From assembly GCA_002551355.1 (NCBI GenBank), contig NTHE01000026.1, positions 1 to 64,000 of the forward strand: 64,000 bases of DNA, in the 5' to 3' direction. Each line of letters begins with the position of its first letter. Position 1 is the first letter of the stretch. Made by a program: the position numbers and the translations under genes. The stretch is from Streptomyces sp. man185. Its GTDB lineage: Bacteria; Actinomycetota; Actinomycetes; Streptomycetales; Streptomycetaceae. The notes beneath the pieces were generated by a model, which saw only the letters and a list, made by a program, of their open reading frames with translations, was not told where the DNA came from and ran no database searches. Shown one piece after another: positions 35,414-44,644 of this stretch.

Positions 35414-37543
35414 ATGCGCACCGAGGAAGTCCTGGCCGCGATCGCGACGGGCCTGTGGCGCTGGGACAACGCAGCCGGCACGGTCACGCTCGACGCGGAG
35501 GCGGCCCGGCTGCTCGGCCTGCCTCCCGAGCCCGGCAGCTACCGGGAGTCGGCGGTGCGATCCCGTTTCCACCCGGTCGACTGGAACGAGATCTACGGAG
35601 TGGTGAACCTCGCGGTCACCGAGGGCACCCTCGCCGAGGCGCGGCTGCGGATCGTGGACGAGCACGGGCAGGTCCTCCGTACCGTGCGCAGCCGCTCCAA
35701 GCCGGTCCTCAGCACTGACCAGGACGCCGAGGCCTACGTCCTCTTCGGCACGCTCCAGGAGGTCGCCGACCCGCAGCCCGGCTCCACCGACGCCGCCCAC
35801 ACCCCGATCACCGGGGACTGGCGGCGGTCCCGGGAGGCGTTCCTGCTGGACGCCGGGCGGGCGCTGGCCGAGGCCCGGTCCACCGAGGAGGTGCTGCGGG
35901 TCGCCGGATCGCTGTCCATGCCCGGCTTCTCCCCGGACGGCCTCGCGGTCTTCGGCTCGGCCGGGGAGCGGCTGACGATCATCGGGCACCACGGGCACAA
36001 CGTCGGGGACGAGGACCCCTTCACCGACATGCCCCTGGAGACCGACTACCCGGCCGCCGAGGTCGTCCGCACCGGGCGCGCGATCTATCTCCCCTCCCCC
36101 GACGAGTACCGCCGCCGCTATCCCGCCACCTGGCCGCTCGCCCGGCGCTTCGGCCGGCAGTCCTGGGCCTTCCTGCCGCTGGTCTCCGCCGGCCGCACGA
36201 TGGGCGCCTGGATGGCCGGGTTCCGGCATCCGGTGGGTTTCTCGCCGGACGAGCGCGCGGTGCTCTCGACGGTCGCCCGGATGCTCGCCCAGGCGCTGGC
36301 CCGCGCCGGGGTGGCCGAGACGGAGCGCGAGCTGTCCTTGGGGCTCCAGCGCTCGATGATGCCGACCCTGGGCCCGGAGATCCCGGGCATGACGGTGGCC
36401 GCACGGTACGTGCCGACCGGCGGCGGGCTCCAGGTCGGCGGCGACTGGTACGACATGATCCCGCTGCCCAACGGCCGCATCGCCCTGATCATCGGCGACG
36501 TCCAGGGCCATGACGTGCGGGCCGCCGGGCTGATGGGCCAGCTCCGCATCGCCCTGCGCGCCTACGCCTCCGAGGGGCACCGCCCGGACGCCGTGCTCTC
36601 CCGGGCCTCGCGCTTCCTGTCCGGGCTCACCGACGCGTACGAGAGCGTCGAGGGCGACGCGGAACCCCCGGCGCCGCGCTTCGCGACCTGCCTGTACGCG
36701 GAGGTGGACCCGGAGGCCGGAACCCTGGACATCGCCCGCGCGGGCCACCCCGACCCGGTGGTGATCGGCGCCGACGGAACCGCGGTGATCCGGCAGACGG
36801 CCGGTGGGCTGCCGCTCGGGATCGAGACGGACTCCGACTACCCCACCACCCGGGTGGTCCTGGAACCCGGCGAGACGATCATGCTGTGCACGGACGGCCT
36901 CATCGAGACCGGCGGGCACGACATGGCCACCGGCTGGACCCGGCTGCGCCCGGTCCTGGAGCAGCCCGTCGAGGACCTGGAGGAGCTCGCCGACGCCCTC
37001 GTCCAGGCCGTGCACGGGCCGACCTCGCACTACACGACGGGGCCGCTCGCGGACCGGCGGGAGGACGACATCGCGGTCCTGGTGCTGCGGCGCGAGAGCG
37101 CCCCGGCCCGGGAAGCGCCGGCCCGCCGCAGCGTCCTGACCATCGCGCAGGCCGAGCCCGAGCGGATCTCGGTCGGCCGGCAGCTCGTGCGTGAGCTGCT
37201 GCACGACTGGAGCGACGCCGAGCAGGTCGACTCGGCGGTCCTGATGGTCTCCGAGATGGCAACCAACGTGCTCGTCCACACGGACGGGGACGCGCTGATG
37301 GTGGCGGAGGTCTCCGGCGAGCGGGGCGAGCGGCGGCTGCGTGTCGAGGTCGCCGACGCCAGTGACGAACTGCCGCACAAGCGGCGGCCGGGCGAGATGG
37401 CGTCCAGCGGGCGGGGTCTTGTGCTGATGGAGATGCTCGCGGACGCGTGGGGGGTGGACCCGCGGGGCGAGGGGAAGTCGATCTGGTTCGAGCTGTACGA
37501 GTCGGATGAGCCGGGGGAGTTGGCGGCGGCCGCGGCCTCCTGA
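35414..37543 (+). CDS. PAS-GAF-SpoIIE phosphatase-HATPase regulator
   Basis: A 709-residue multi-domain signalling protein. A PAS-like domain (about 10-115) is followed by a GAF domain (about 150-300). A SpoIIE/PP2C phosphatase (about 310-545) has metal motifs GGDWYDMIPLPNGR and IGDVQGHDVRAAG plus CTDGLIETGG. A C-terminal RsbW-like ATPase (about 575-700) has N-box VSEMATNVLVH and G-motif ASSGRGLVLMEML. One polypeptide thus contains both the phosphatase and the kinase halves of an anti-sigma/anti-anti-sigma switch. TAAAGT ends 6 nt before the ATG with no ribosome site, so the mRNA may be leaderless. Partner proteins are not encoded nearby. Confidence 0.9.
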   Translation: MRTEEVLAAIATGLWRWDNAAGTVTLDAEAARLLGLPPEPGSYRESAVRSRFHPVDWNEIYGVVNLAVTEGTLAEARLRIVDEHGQVLRTVRSRSKPVLSTDQDAEAYVLFGTLQEVADPQPGSTDAAHTPITGDWRRSREAFLLDAGRALAEARSTEEVLRVAGSLSMPGFSPDGLAVFGSAGERLTIIGHHGHNVGDEDPFTDMPLETDYPAAEVVRTGRAIYLPSPDEYRRRYPATWPLARRFGRQSWAFLPLVSAGRTMGAWMAGFRHPVGFSPDERAVLSTVARMLAQALARAGVAETERELSLGLQRSMMPTLGPEIPGMTVAARYVPTGGGLQVGGDWYDMIPLPNGRIALIIGDVQGHDVRAAGLMGQLRIALRAYASEGHRPDAVLSRASRFLSGLTDAYESVEGDAEPPAPRFATCLYAEVDPEAGTLDIARAGHPDPVVIGADGTAVIRQTAGGLPLGIETDSDYPTTRVVLEPGETIMLCTDGLIETGGHDMATGWTRLRPVLEQPVEDLEELADALVQAVHGPTSHYTTGPLADRREDDIAVLVLRRESAPAREAPARRSVLTIAQAEPERISVGRQLVRELLHDWSDAEQVDSAVLMVSEMATNVLVHTDGDALMVAEVSGERGERRLRVEVADASDELPHKRRPGEMASSGRGLVLMEMLADAWGVDPRGEGKSIWFELYESDEPGELAAAAAS

Positions 37544-37623
37544 GCCTTGGGCCCGTCGGGCCCGGCCCCTCGGAGGCCCTGGGGCTCGGACCCGCCGTGA
37601 GCGCGGCCCCTCCGCCCGCGCGG

Positions 37624-37650
37624 TTCCGTCCTCAAGCGCCGGACGGGCCG
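37624..37650. repeat. Dispersed intergenic repeat, copy 2
   Basis: TTCCGTCCTCAAGCGCCGGA followed by CGGGCCG differs from the copy at 3308 at two positions. This copy overlaps the end of the AI-2E-family gene and supplies its stop codon and last residues. Confidence 0.7.
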
Positions 37651-38741
37651 GGGTGGGCGCCCGACGGGCCGGGAGCGCTGGGGCCCGGGCCGGAGTCCCG
37701 GGGGCCGCCTCCCCTGCGCAGTTCGCCCAGGACGCCGACGGCCGCCGCGCACAGGGGGACGGCCAGGAGCATGCCCAGCAGGCCGGCCACGCTCGCGCCC
37801 GCCGTCAGCGCGATCATGATCATGGCGGGGTGCATCTGGACCGTACGGCTCTGGATCATCGGCTGGAGCACATGGCCCTCCAGCACCTGGACCGCGAGCA
37901 CCACCCCCAGCGTCCACAGGGCGATCACGAACCCCCGGTCGGCCAGCGCGACCAGAACGGCGACGGCGCCGGAGAGGAACGCCCCGAGGTACGGGATGTA
38001 CGCGCCGACGAACACCAGCGCGCCGAGCCCCACCGCCCCCGGAACGTCCAGGATCAACAGGCCCACCGTGATGCACACGGCGTCGATCAGGGCGATGAAC
38101 GTGGTGCCGCGCATGAAGCCCTCGACGGCCTCGAACGCCCGGCGTCCCATGGCCTCCACCAGATCCCCGGTGCCGCGCGGGGCCACCGTGTGGGCCAGGT
38201 GCACCGCCCGGTCCGAGTCGCGCAGGAAGAAGAACGTCAGCAGCAGGGCCAGCACGCTGGTCGCCACCAGCGAACCGATCAGGCTGATGCCGCTGAGCAG
38301 ACCGCCCGCCGCGCTCGCCCCGAACTTCTCGACCAGGTTCTTCGCGTTGTCGGCCAGGTCGTCCACGTTCGTGGCCCCGGCGATGTCGAAGTGGTCGACG
38401 ACCCACTGGCCGGCGTCCTTCAGCGAGGCGACGATCTGGTCACCGGAGTCGACGAGGGCGGTGACGACGATGTAACCGGCGCCCCCGACCACCGCGACGA
38501 GGGCCGCACAGGTCAGTCCGGCGGCCAGGGAACGGTTGAGGCGACGCGCGACGAGCCAGCGATGGACGGGGCCGAGCAGAGCCGTGCCGAGGAGGGCGAG
38601 CAGCACCGGGGTGACCGCGGTCTTGAGGGCGACGACCAGCCAGATCGCGACGGCGGCGACGCCCACGACGAGCAGGACGACACCGCACCAGGCGGACGCG
38701 CGGCGAGCGCTCTCGGGGAGGAGGGGCTTGGGTGCGGGCAC
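37632..38741 (-). CDS. AI-2E family (UPF0118/PerM-like) transporter
   Basis: A 369-residue membrane protein with about eight hydrophobic segments. Family features are LLTFFFLRDSD after the fourth segment, the GFMRGTTFIALIDAVCITVG stretch, the GAYIPYLGAFLSGAVAVLVA motif and VLEGHVLQPMIQSRTVQMHP. Members export small molecules or act as Na+/H+ antiporters, and the substrate here is unknown. The last 25 residues are Gly/Pro-rich, and the final codons lie in a dispersed repeat, which suggests the original stop was lost and the protein extended. Confidence 0.88.
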   Translation of the reverse strand: MPAPKPLLPESARRASAWCGVVLLVVGVAAVAIWLVVALKTAVTPVLLALLGTALLGPVHRWLVARRLNRSLAAGLTCAALVAVVGGAGYIVVTALVDSGDQIVASLKDAGQWVVDHFDIAGATNVDDLADNAKNLVEKFGASAAGGLLSGISLIGSLVATSVLALLLTFFFLRDSDRAVHLAHTVAPRGTGDLVEAMGRRAFEAVEGFMRGTTFIALIDAVCITVGLLILDVPGAVGLGALVFVGAYIPYLGAFLSGAVAVLVALADRGFVIALWTLGVVLAVQVLEGHVLQPMIQSRTVQMHPAMIMIALTAGASVAGLLGMLLAVPLCAAAVGVLGELRRGGGPRDSGPGPSAPGPSGAHPGPSGA

Positions 38742-38755
38742 CCTCCCAGCCGATC

Positions 38756-38791
38756 ACGGTGTGCGTCGGCGGGCTCGTCGACGCACACCGT
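38756..38791 (-). terminator. Hairpin downstream of the pirin gene
   Basis: A 13-bp stem, ACGGTGTGCGTCG with CGACGCACACCGT, has a 10-nt loop. It lies 16 nt past the pirin stop and just before the next minus-strand gene's start. Confidence 0.75.
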
Positions 38792-38806
38792 ACGGGTGAC
38801 GACTCG

Positions 38807-39763
38807 TCACATACCGTGGACCGCGGGGACCGTGCCCAGGCGGCCGGCCTGGAAGTCCTCGAAGGCCTGCTTCAGTTCGGCCTGACTGTTCATCACGAAC
38901 GGTCCGTAGTGCGCCATCGGCTCCCGGATCGGGCGCCCGCCGAGGAGGACGACCTCCAGGTCCGGGGTGTTGCCGTCCTGCCGCTCGTCCGCGCGGACGG
39001 TCAGCGAACCGCCGGCCCCGAACACCGCGGTCTGGCCCATCGTGACGGGGCGGCGCTCCGCGCCGACCGTGCCGCGACCGGCCAGGACGTACGCGAGGCC
39101 GTTGAAGTCCTCGCGCCAGGGCAGGGTCACCTCCGCGCCGGGCCGGACGGTGGCGTGGATCATCGTGATCGGGGTGTGGGTGATGCCGGGGCCCTGGTGG
39201 CCGTCGAGTTCACCGGCGATGACCCGGAGCAGCGCGCCACCGTCGGGGGAGGCGAGGAGCTGGACCTCGCCCCCGCGGATGTCCTGGTAGCGCGGGTCCA
39301 TCATCTTGTCGGCCTTGGGCAGGTTCACCCAGAGCTGGAGGCCGTGGAAGAGGCCGCCGGACAGGACGAGCGACTCCGGCGGAGCCTCGATGTGCAGCAG
39401 ACCCGAGCCGGCGGTCATCCACTGGGTGTCACCGTTCTCGATGGTGCCGCCGCCACCGTTGGAGTCCTGGTGGATGAAGGTGCCGTCGATCAGGTAGGTC
39501 ACCGTCTCGAAGCCGCGGTGCGGGTGCCAGGGGGTGCCTTTCGGCTCCCCCGCGGCGTACTCCACCTCACCCATCTGGTCCATCATGATGAACGGGTCGA
39601 GGTGCCGGTAGTTGATCCCCGCGAACGCACGGCGGACGGGGAACCCCTCGCCCTCGAAGCCGCTGGGCGCGGTCGTGACGGCGAGCACGGGACGGGCCGC
39701 GGCGTCACCCGAAGCGGCCACCTTGGGCAGGGTCAGCGGGTTGTCGACAGTCACTGCGGGCAT
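38807..39763 (-). CDS. Pirin family protein (cupin)
   Basis: A 318-residue bicupin. The N-terminal cupin carries the metal-ligand pattern PWHPHRGFETVTYLIDG (two His), the HQDS stretch and MTAGSGLLHIE. Typical pirin elements LDPFIMMDQMG and FHGLQLWVNLPKADKMMDP follow. Pirins are iron proteins, and some cleave quercetin or modulate enzyme complexes and redox responses. ATG 39763 has GGAGG 8 nt upstream. A GTG at 39772 lies inside that site and is less likely. The promoter has a 17-bp spacer that coincides with a tandem-heptamer operator also present at the flavin monooxygenase gene 28 kb away. Confidence 0.93.
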   Translation of the reverse strand: MPAVTVDNPLTLPKVAASGDAAARPVLAVTTAPSGFEGEGFPVRRAFAGINYRHLDPFIMMDQMGEVEYAAGEPKGTPWHPHRGFETVTYLIDGTFIHQDSNGGGGTIENGDTQWMTAGSGLLHIEAPPESLVLSGGLFHGLQLWVNLPKADKMMDPRYQDIRGGEVQLLASPDGGALLRVIAGELDGHQGPGITHTPITMIHATVRPGAEVTLPWREDFNGLAYVLAGRGTVGAERRPVTMGQTAVFGAGGSLTVRADERQDGNTPDLEVVLLGGRPIREPMAHYGPFVMNSQAELKQAFEDFQAGRLGTVPAVHGM

Positions 39764-39795
39764 GCGAGCCACCTCCGGGCGAGTGTTCTGCGATC

Positions 39796-39824
39796 AATTT
39801 AGTTGAACGATGAACATCCTGCAA
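39796..39824 (-). promoter_or_regulatory. Pirin promoter with tandem-heptamer operator in the spacer
   Basis: On the minus strand TTGCAG (39824-39819), a 17-bp spacer and TAAATT (39801-39796) form a good promoter. The spacer contains GTTCATC-GTTCAAC (39815-39802). The whole block from TTG to AAAT matches that at 11963-11994 apart from 3 inserted bases and three substitutions. A repressor there would block RNA polymerase directly. Confidence 0.68.
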
Positions 39825-39857
39825 GGCGTCGTACATTCCCGCAGCCCCGCCACGACA

Positions 39858-39897
39858 GGGCGAGGGCCCGCGCCACCTCAGGCGCGGGCCCTCGCCC
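39858..39897 (-). terminator. Hairpin downstream of the SseB-like gene
   Basis: A perfect 17-bp stem (39858-39874 with 39881-39897) with a 6-nt loop lies 44 nt beyond the stop codon at 39941. Confidence 0.88.
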
Positions 39898-39940
39898 TAC
39901 AGAAGAAACCGCAGGTCAGCGACGCACGGGCGCAGCACTC

Positions 39941-40408
39941 CTACCCGTACATACGCCGCATCGCGAAGTCGACCATCTGCTCGACGGCCTTGGCGTCGAA
40001 GACCATCCGGTGATCGCCCTCCATGTCCAGGACGAAGCCGTATCCGGTCGGCAGCAGGTCGATCACCTCCGCCCCGGTGATCACGAAGTACTTGGACTCC
40101 TTGCCCGCGTACCGCCGCAGCTCCTTGAGCGTGGTGAACATCGGGATCACCGGCTGCTGCGTGTTGTGCAGCGCCAGGAAGCCGGGGTTGTCGCCGCGCG
40201 GGCAGTAGACCTTCGACGTGGCGAAGATCTGCTGGAAGTCCTCGGCGGAGAGGGAGCCGGTGGTGAAGGCCCGTACCGCGTCGGCCAGGGAGGGCGGCGA
40301 CGGTTCGGGATACAGCGGCTGCTCCCCGTAGCCGCCGCCCATCTGACCCATCTGGCCCATCTGACCCATCTGCTGCTGAGCACCAGGGTTCTGGTCGTAG
40401 CCGTACAT
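39941..40408 (-). CDS. SseB-domain protein with Met-Gly-Gln repeats
   Basis: A 155-residue protein. The N-terminus is low in complexity with MGQ triplets (QQQMGQMGQMGQMGGG, residues about 10-25) encoded by near-identical 9-nt units. The rest is an SseB-like domain (ATSKVYCPRGDNPGFLALHN, VIPMFTTLKELRRYAG, LLPTGYGFVLDMEG), a domain whose biochemical role is not settled. The start is ATG 40408. TACTCT ends 7 nt before it and no ribosome site is seen, so the mRNA may be leaderless. It is divergent from the acyl-CoA dehydrogenase gene. Confidence 0.82.
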   Translation of the reverse strand: MYGYDQNPGAQQQMGQMGQMGQMGGGYGEQPLYPEPSPPSLADAVRAFTTGSLSAEDFQQIFATSKVYCPRGDNPGFLALHNTQQPVIPMFTTLKELRRYAGKESKYFVITGAEVIDLLPTGYGFVLDMEGDHRMVFDAKAVEQMVDFAMRRMYG

Positions 40409-40575
40409 GCTGCAAAGAGTAATCGGACACATCTACGGCTTGAGGGGTTGCGCCTTATTACTGACGGGTAGCATCATCGGAGAGGTCAGCTGATAGACCT
40501 ACGCCTGCCTGTCGCCCGACCCGCATCTCTCCCCGGGGCGCTGCGCGCCACTGCTATTGATTACGGAGCCTTCCC

Positions 40576-42402
40576 ATGGGGCACTACAAGTCGAATCTCC
40601 GCGACATCGAGTTCAACCTCTTCGAGGTGCTCGGGCGCGACAAGGTGTACGGCACCGGTCCGTTCGGTGAGATGGACGTCGACACCGCGAAGAGCATCCT
40701 GGACGAGGTCGCCCGCCTCGCGGAGAACGAGCTCGCCGACTCCTACGCCGACGCCGACCGCAACCCGCCGGTCTTCGACCCGGAGACCAAGACCGCCCCG
40801 GTCCCGGCGAGCTTCAAGAAGTCGTACCAGGCCTTCATGGACTCCGAGTACTGGCGTCTGGGCCTCCCCGAGGAGATCGGCGGCACGACCTCCCCCCGCT
40901 CCCTGATCTGGGGCTATGCGGAGCTGCTGCTCGGCGCGAACCCGGCCGTGTGGATGTATTCCTCCGGCCCGGCCTTCGCCGGCATCCTCTTCGACGAGGG
41001 CAACGAGGAGCAGAAGAAGATCGCGGAGATCGCCGTCGAGAAGCAGTGGGGCTCGACGATGGTGCTGACCGAGCCGGACGCCGGTTCGGACGTCGGCGCC
41101 GGCCGGACGAAGGCCGTGCGGCAGGACGACGGCTCCTGGCACATCGAGGGCGTGAAGCGCTTCATCACCTCGGGCGAGCACGACATGTCCGAGAACATCA
41201 TCCACTACGTGCTGGCCCGCCCCGAGGGCGCAGGCCCCGGCACCAAGGGCCTCTCGCTCTTCATGGTCCCGAAGTTCCACTTCGACTGGACCACCGGCGA
41301 GCTGGGCGAGCGCAACGGCGTGTACGCGACGAACGTCGAGCACAAGATGGGCCTCAAGGCGTCCAACACCTGCGAGATGACGTTCGGTGACCAGCACCCC
41401 GCCAAGGGCTGGCTGATCGGCGACAAGCACGACGGCATCCGCCAGATGTTCCGCATCATCGAGTTCGCCCGCATGATGGTCGGCACGAAGGCCATCGCCG
41501 CCCTCTCCGCGGGCTACCTGAACGCCCTGGAGTACGCCAAGGAGCGCGTCCAGGGTCCGGACCTGGCGAACTTCATGGACAAGACGGCGCCCAAGGTCAC
41601 CATCACGCACCACCCCGACGTGCGCCGCTCGCTCATGACGCAGAAGGCGTACGCGGAGGGCATGCGCTCGCTGGTGCTCTACACCGCCTCCGTCCAGGAC
41701 GCGATCCAGGAGCAGGAGGCCGCGGGCGAGGACGCCAAGGCGCTGAACGGCCTCAACGACCTGCTGCTGCCGATCGTGAAGGGCTACGGCTCCGAGAAGT
41801 CCTACGAGCAGCTCGCGCAGTCGCTCCAGACCTTCGGCGGCTCCGGCTACCTCCAGGAGTACCCGGTCGAGCAGTACATCCGGGACGCCAAGATCGACAC
41901 CCTCTACGAGGGCACCACGGCGATCCAGGGCCAGGACTTCTTCTTCCGGAAGATCGTCCGCGACCAGGGCGCCTCGCTCAACACGCTCTCCGAGGAGATC
42001 AAGAAGTTCCTCGCGGGTGCCCAGGGCAACGAGGAGCTGGCCCCCGCGCTGGACTCGCTCGCCAAGGCCGCCGTGGACCTGGAGGCGATCGTCGGCACGA
42101 TGATCACGGACCTCACCGCGACCGGCGAGGACGTCAAGAACATCTACAAGGTCGGCCTCAACACGACCCGCCTGCTGATGGCCTCCGGCGATGTCGTCGT
42201 CGGGTACCTGCTGCTCAAGGGCGCGGCCGTGGCCGCCGAGAAGCTGCCGACCGCCTCCGCCAAGGACGTCGCCTTCTACCAGGGCAAGATCGCCGCCGCG
42301 AAGTTCTTCGCCGCGAACGTCCTGCCCGGCGTCTCGACCGAGCGTGCGCTCGCCGAGTCGATCGACAACTCGCTGATGGAGCTGGACGAGGCCGCGTTCT
42401 AA
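40576..42402 (+). CDS. Acyl-CoA dehydrogenase (large, about 600-residue type)
   Basis: A 608-residue flavoprotein that inserts the first double bond in fatty acyl-CoA beta-oxidation. The long N-terminal region (MGHYKSNLRDIEFNLFEVLG) and C-terminal helical extension are typical of the ~600-residue class. The FAD/substrate motifs are VLTEPDAGSDVGAG and the helix SAGYLNALEYAKERVQG. The C-terminal ACAD signature is QTFGGSGYLQEYPVEQYIRDAKI with YEGTTAIQGQDFFFR, where the Glu of YEGT is the usual catalytic base. GGAG precedes the ATG. A hairpin terminator follows. Confidence 0.95.
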   Translation: MGHYKSNLRDIEFNLFEVLGRDKVYGTGPFGEMDVDTAKSILDEVARLAENELADSYADADRNPPVFDPETKTAPVPASFKKSYQAFMDSEYWRLGLPEEIGGTTSPRSLIWGYAELLLGANPAVWMYSSGPAFAGILFDEGNEEQKKIAEIAVEKQWGSTMVLTEPDAGSDVGAGRTKAVRQDDGSWHIEGVKRFITSGEHDMSENIIHYVLARPEGAGPGTKGLSLFMVPKFHFDWTTGELGERNGVYATNVEHKMGLKASNTCEMTFGDQHPAKGWLIGDKHDGIRQMFRIIEFARMMVGTKAIAALSAGYLNALEYAKERVQGPDLANFMDKTAPKVTITHHPDVRRSLMTQKAYAEGMRSLVLYTASVQDAIQEQEAAGEDAKALNGLNDLLLPIVKGYGSEKSYEQLAQSLQTFGGSGYLQEYPVEQYIRDAKIDTLYEGTTAIQGQDFFFRKIVRDQGASLNTLSEEIKKFLAGAQGNEELAPALDSLAKAAVDLEAIVGTMITDLTATGEDVKNIYKVGLNTTRLLMASGDVVVGYLLLKGAAVAAEKLPTASAKDVAFYQGKIAAAKFFAANVLPGVSTERALAESIDNSLMELDEAAF

Positions 42403-42429
42403 GGAATCGCTCGCCTGTTTCGTCACCAC

Positions 42430-42464
42430 GCGCCGCCACCCGGAATTCGTTCGGGTGGCGGCGC
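42430..42464 (+). terminator. Acyl-CoA dehydrogenase terminator hairpin
   Basis: A perfect 13-bp stem, GCGCCGCCACCCG with CGGGTGGCGGCGC, has a 9-nt loop and starts 28 nt after the stop codon. Confidence 0.85.
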
Positions 42465-42511
42465 TGTCGTATCAGCTGGGTACGCTGAGTACACGGCCCA
42501 GAATCCCGTCC

Positions 42512-42911
42512 ATGGGAGGAACCAAGACCGCCGAGGCACTGCCCGAATCGCTGCACCGTCAGTCGGACGGCTCCAAGTGGCCGGATCTGGTGGTGGTGTC
42601 GGCAGAGGCGGACGGCAATCAGCTCCAGACCCGCTACGGGGCCTCCGACCTCCTCCTCGCCGTAGAGGTCGTCTCCCCAGACTCCGAGGACCGCGACCGG
42701 GACACCAAGCCCCACACGTACGCGGCGGCGGGCATCCAGCACTTCTGGCTCGTGGAAATGGTGGGCGATGGGCACCGTCCCATGGTCATCACCTACGAGC
42801 TCGACCCGGTCAACAAGACGTACGTCTCCACCGGCGTCCACCACGACCGGCTCAAGCTCTCCGCCCCCGTACGACATCGACATCGACCTGACCTCGATCG
42901 ACGAGCTGTAG
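42512..42911 (+). pseudogene. Decayed Uma2-family nuclease-like gene
   Basis: The sequence QSDGSKWPDLVVV, SDLLLAVEVVSPDSEDRDRD, TKPHTYAAAGIQHFWLVE and LKLSAP is the central Uma2 (PD-(D/E)XK-like) domain. The ordinary N-terminal 60-80 residues are missing. The C-terminus YDIDIDLTSIDEL is reached only after removing one base from a C5 run (42864-42868). Thus the gene is both 5'-truncated and frameshifted. Uma2 genes are numerous in Streptomyces and often found as fragments. It lies between the acyl-CoA dehydrogenase terminator and the M18 peptidase gene. Confidence 0.75.
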
Positions 42912-42972
42912 GGGCTGGGATCTCTCCCGGTCACCGGATACCGGACCCCGGGTCCTCGTTACAGTGAAGAAC

Positions 42973-44271
42973 ATGAGTTCCCCTCTCCGGTTCGACCGTG
43001 CGCACACCGATGACCTGATGTCCTTCCTGGCGGCCAGCCCGTCCCCGTACCACGCCGTCGCCAACGCCGCCGCCCGGCTGGAGAAGGCCGGCTTCCGGCA
43101 GGTCGAGGAGACCGCCGCCTGGGACGCCTCGACGGGCGGGAAGTACGTGCTGCGGGGCGGCGCGATCGTCGCCTGGTACGTGCCGGAGGGCGCCGAGGCG
43201 CACACCCCGTTCCGGATCGCGGGTGCGCACACCGACTCCCCGAACCTGCGGGTGAAGCCGCTGCCCGACACCGGGGCGCACGGCTGGCGCCAGATCGCCG
43301 TCGAGGTCTACGGCGGGACTCTGCTGAACACCTGGCTGGACCGGGATCTGGGTCTGGCCGGGCGGATCTCGCTGCGCGACGGCACCCACCGGCTGGTCAA
43401 CATCGACCGGGCGCTGCTGCGAGTGCCGCAGCTCGCCGTGCACCTGGACCGGTCGGCCAACACCGATGGGCTCAAGCTCGACCGGCAGAAGCACATGCAG
43501 CCGATCTGGGGACTCGGCGATGTCGAGGAGGGCGACCTGATCCGCTTCGTCGCCGAGGAGGCGGGCGTCGACGCGGAGGACGTCACCGGCTGGGACCTGA
43601 TGCCGCACGCCATCGAGCCGCCGTCCTACCTGGGCCGGGACCGGGAGCTGGTGGCCGGGCCCCGGATGGACAACCTCCTCTCCGTGCACGCGGCGACCGC
43701 CGCCCTGGCAGCCGTCGCCGGGCAGCGCGACGCCGACATCCCGTACATCCCGGTGTTCGCGGCCTTCGACCACGAGGAGAACGGCTCGCAGTCCGACACC
43801 GGGGCCGACGGCCCGCTGCTCGGATCGGTGCTGGAGCGCTCGGTGTTCGCGCGCGGCGGTGCGTACGAGGACCGCGCCCGTGCCTTCGCCGGGACGGTCT
43901 GCCTGTCCTCCGACACCGGCCACGCCGTGCACCCCAACTACGCGGAGCGGCACGACCCGACGCACCACCCGGTCGCCAACGGCGGGCCGATCCTCAAGGT
44001 CAACGTCAACATGCGGTACGCCACCGACGGCAGCGGCCGTGCGGTGTTCGCCGCGGCCTGCGAGAAGGCGGGCGTGCCGTGGCAGAGCTTCGTGTCCAAC
44101 AACGCGATGCCCTGCGGCACCACGATCGGACCGATCACCGCGGCCCGGCACGGCATCCAGACCGTGGACATCGGCGTGGCGATCCTCTCGATGCACAGCG
44201 CCCGTGAGCTGTGCGGCGCGGACGACCCGTATCTGCTGGCGAACGCGCTCACCGCGTTCCTGGCCGGCTGA
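42973..44271 (+). CDS. apeB: M18 family aminopeptidase (aspartyl aminopeptidase type)
   Basis: A 432-residue dinuclear zinc aminopeptidase that trims acidic N-terminal residues from peptides. Metal-binding and catalytic motifs are IAGAHTDSPNLRVKP (His, Asp), GPRMDNLLSVHA (bridging Asp), AFDHEENGSQS (Glu-Glu) and SSDTGHAVHPNYAERHD (His). The start ATG is 42973. TACAGT ends 7 nt before it with no ribosome site, so a leaderless mRNA is likely. The symbol follows common usage for this family and is tentative. Confidence 0.92.
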   Translation: MSSPLRFDRAHTDDLMSFLAASPSPYHAVANAAARLEKAGFRQVEETAAWDASTGGKYVLRGGAIVAWYVPEGAEAHTPFRIAGAHTDSPNLRVKPLPDTGAHGWRQIAVEVYGGTLLNTWLDRDLGLAGRISLRDGTHRLVNIDRALLRVPQLAVHLDRSANTDGLKLDRQKHMQPIWGLGDVEEGDLIRFVAEEAGVDAEDVTGWDLMPHAIEPPSYLGRDRELVAGPRMDNLLSVHAATAALAAVAGQRDADIPYIPVFAAFDHEENGSQSDTGADGPLLGSVLERSVFARGGAYEDRARAFAGTVCLSSDTGHAVHPNYAERHDPTHHPVANGGPILKVNVNMRYATDGSGRAVFAAACEKAGVPWQSFVSNNAMPCGTTIGPITAARHGIQTVDIGVAILSMHSARELCGADDPYLLANALTAFLAG

Positions 44272-44374
44272 CCGGAAGGGTTCCAACCGCTCCCGCACAC
44301 ATGGTTGTTGCCGGGCCGGGTACGCGGGTCGTACACCGGCCCGGACTCACCGGGCGGTCGAGGAGGCGGGATTC

Positions 44375-44596
44375 ATGGGACTCGGAGGATGCATTCTCCT
44401 GATCGGTGCGGGCGCGATCCTGGCGTTCGCCACCGACTGGAAGATGGACACCGTCAATGTCGACCTGGTCGGCTGGATCATGATGCTCGTCGGCCTCGTG
44501 GGGGTCTTCGTCTACATGAGCATCGCGCGGCGCCGCCGGATGGTCGTGCCGCCCACCACCACCGTCGTCCAGGACGACCAGCAGCGCTACCAGTGA
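44375..44596 (+). CDS. Small two-helix membrane protein (DUF6458-like)
   Basis: A 73-residue protein with two membrane helices (GGCILLIGAGAILAFATDW and VDLVGWIMMLVGLVGVFVYM) separated by a short charged turn. A basic RRRR and a Thr/Gln-rich C-terminal tail follow. The ATG has a strong GGAGGCGGG site. Homologues of this size are common in actinomycetes, and the function is unknown. Confidence 0.88.
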   Translation: MGLGGCILLIGAGAILAFATDWKMDTVNVDLVGWIMMLVGLVGVFVYMSIARRRRMVVPPTTTVVQDDQQRYQ

Positions 44597-44644
44597 CGGC
44601 CCGCGCTCCGGGCCGCCCCGAGCAGGGGCGACCCGTCCGGCGCG

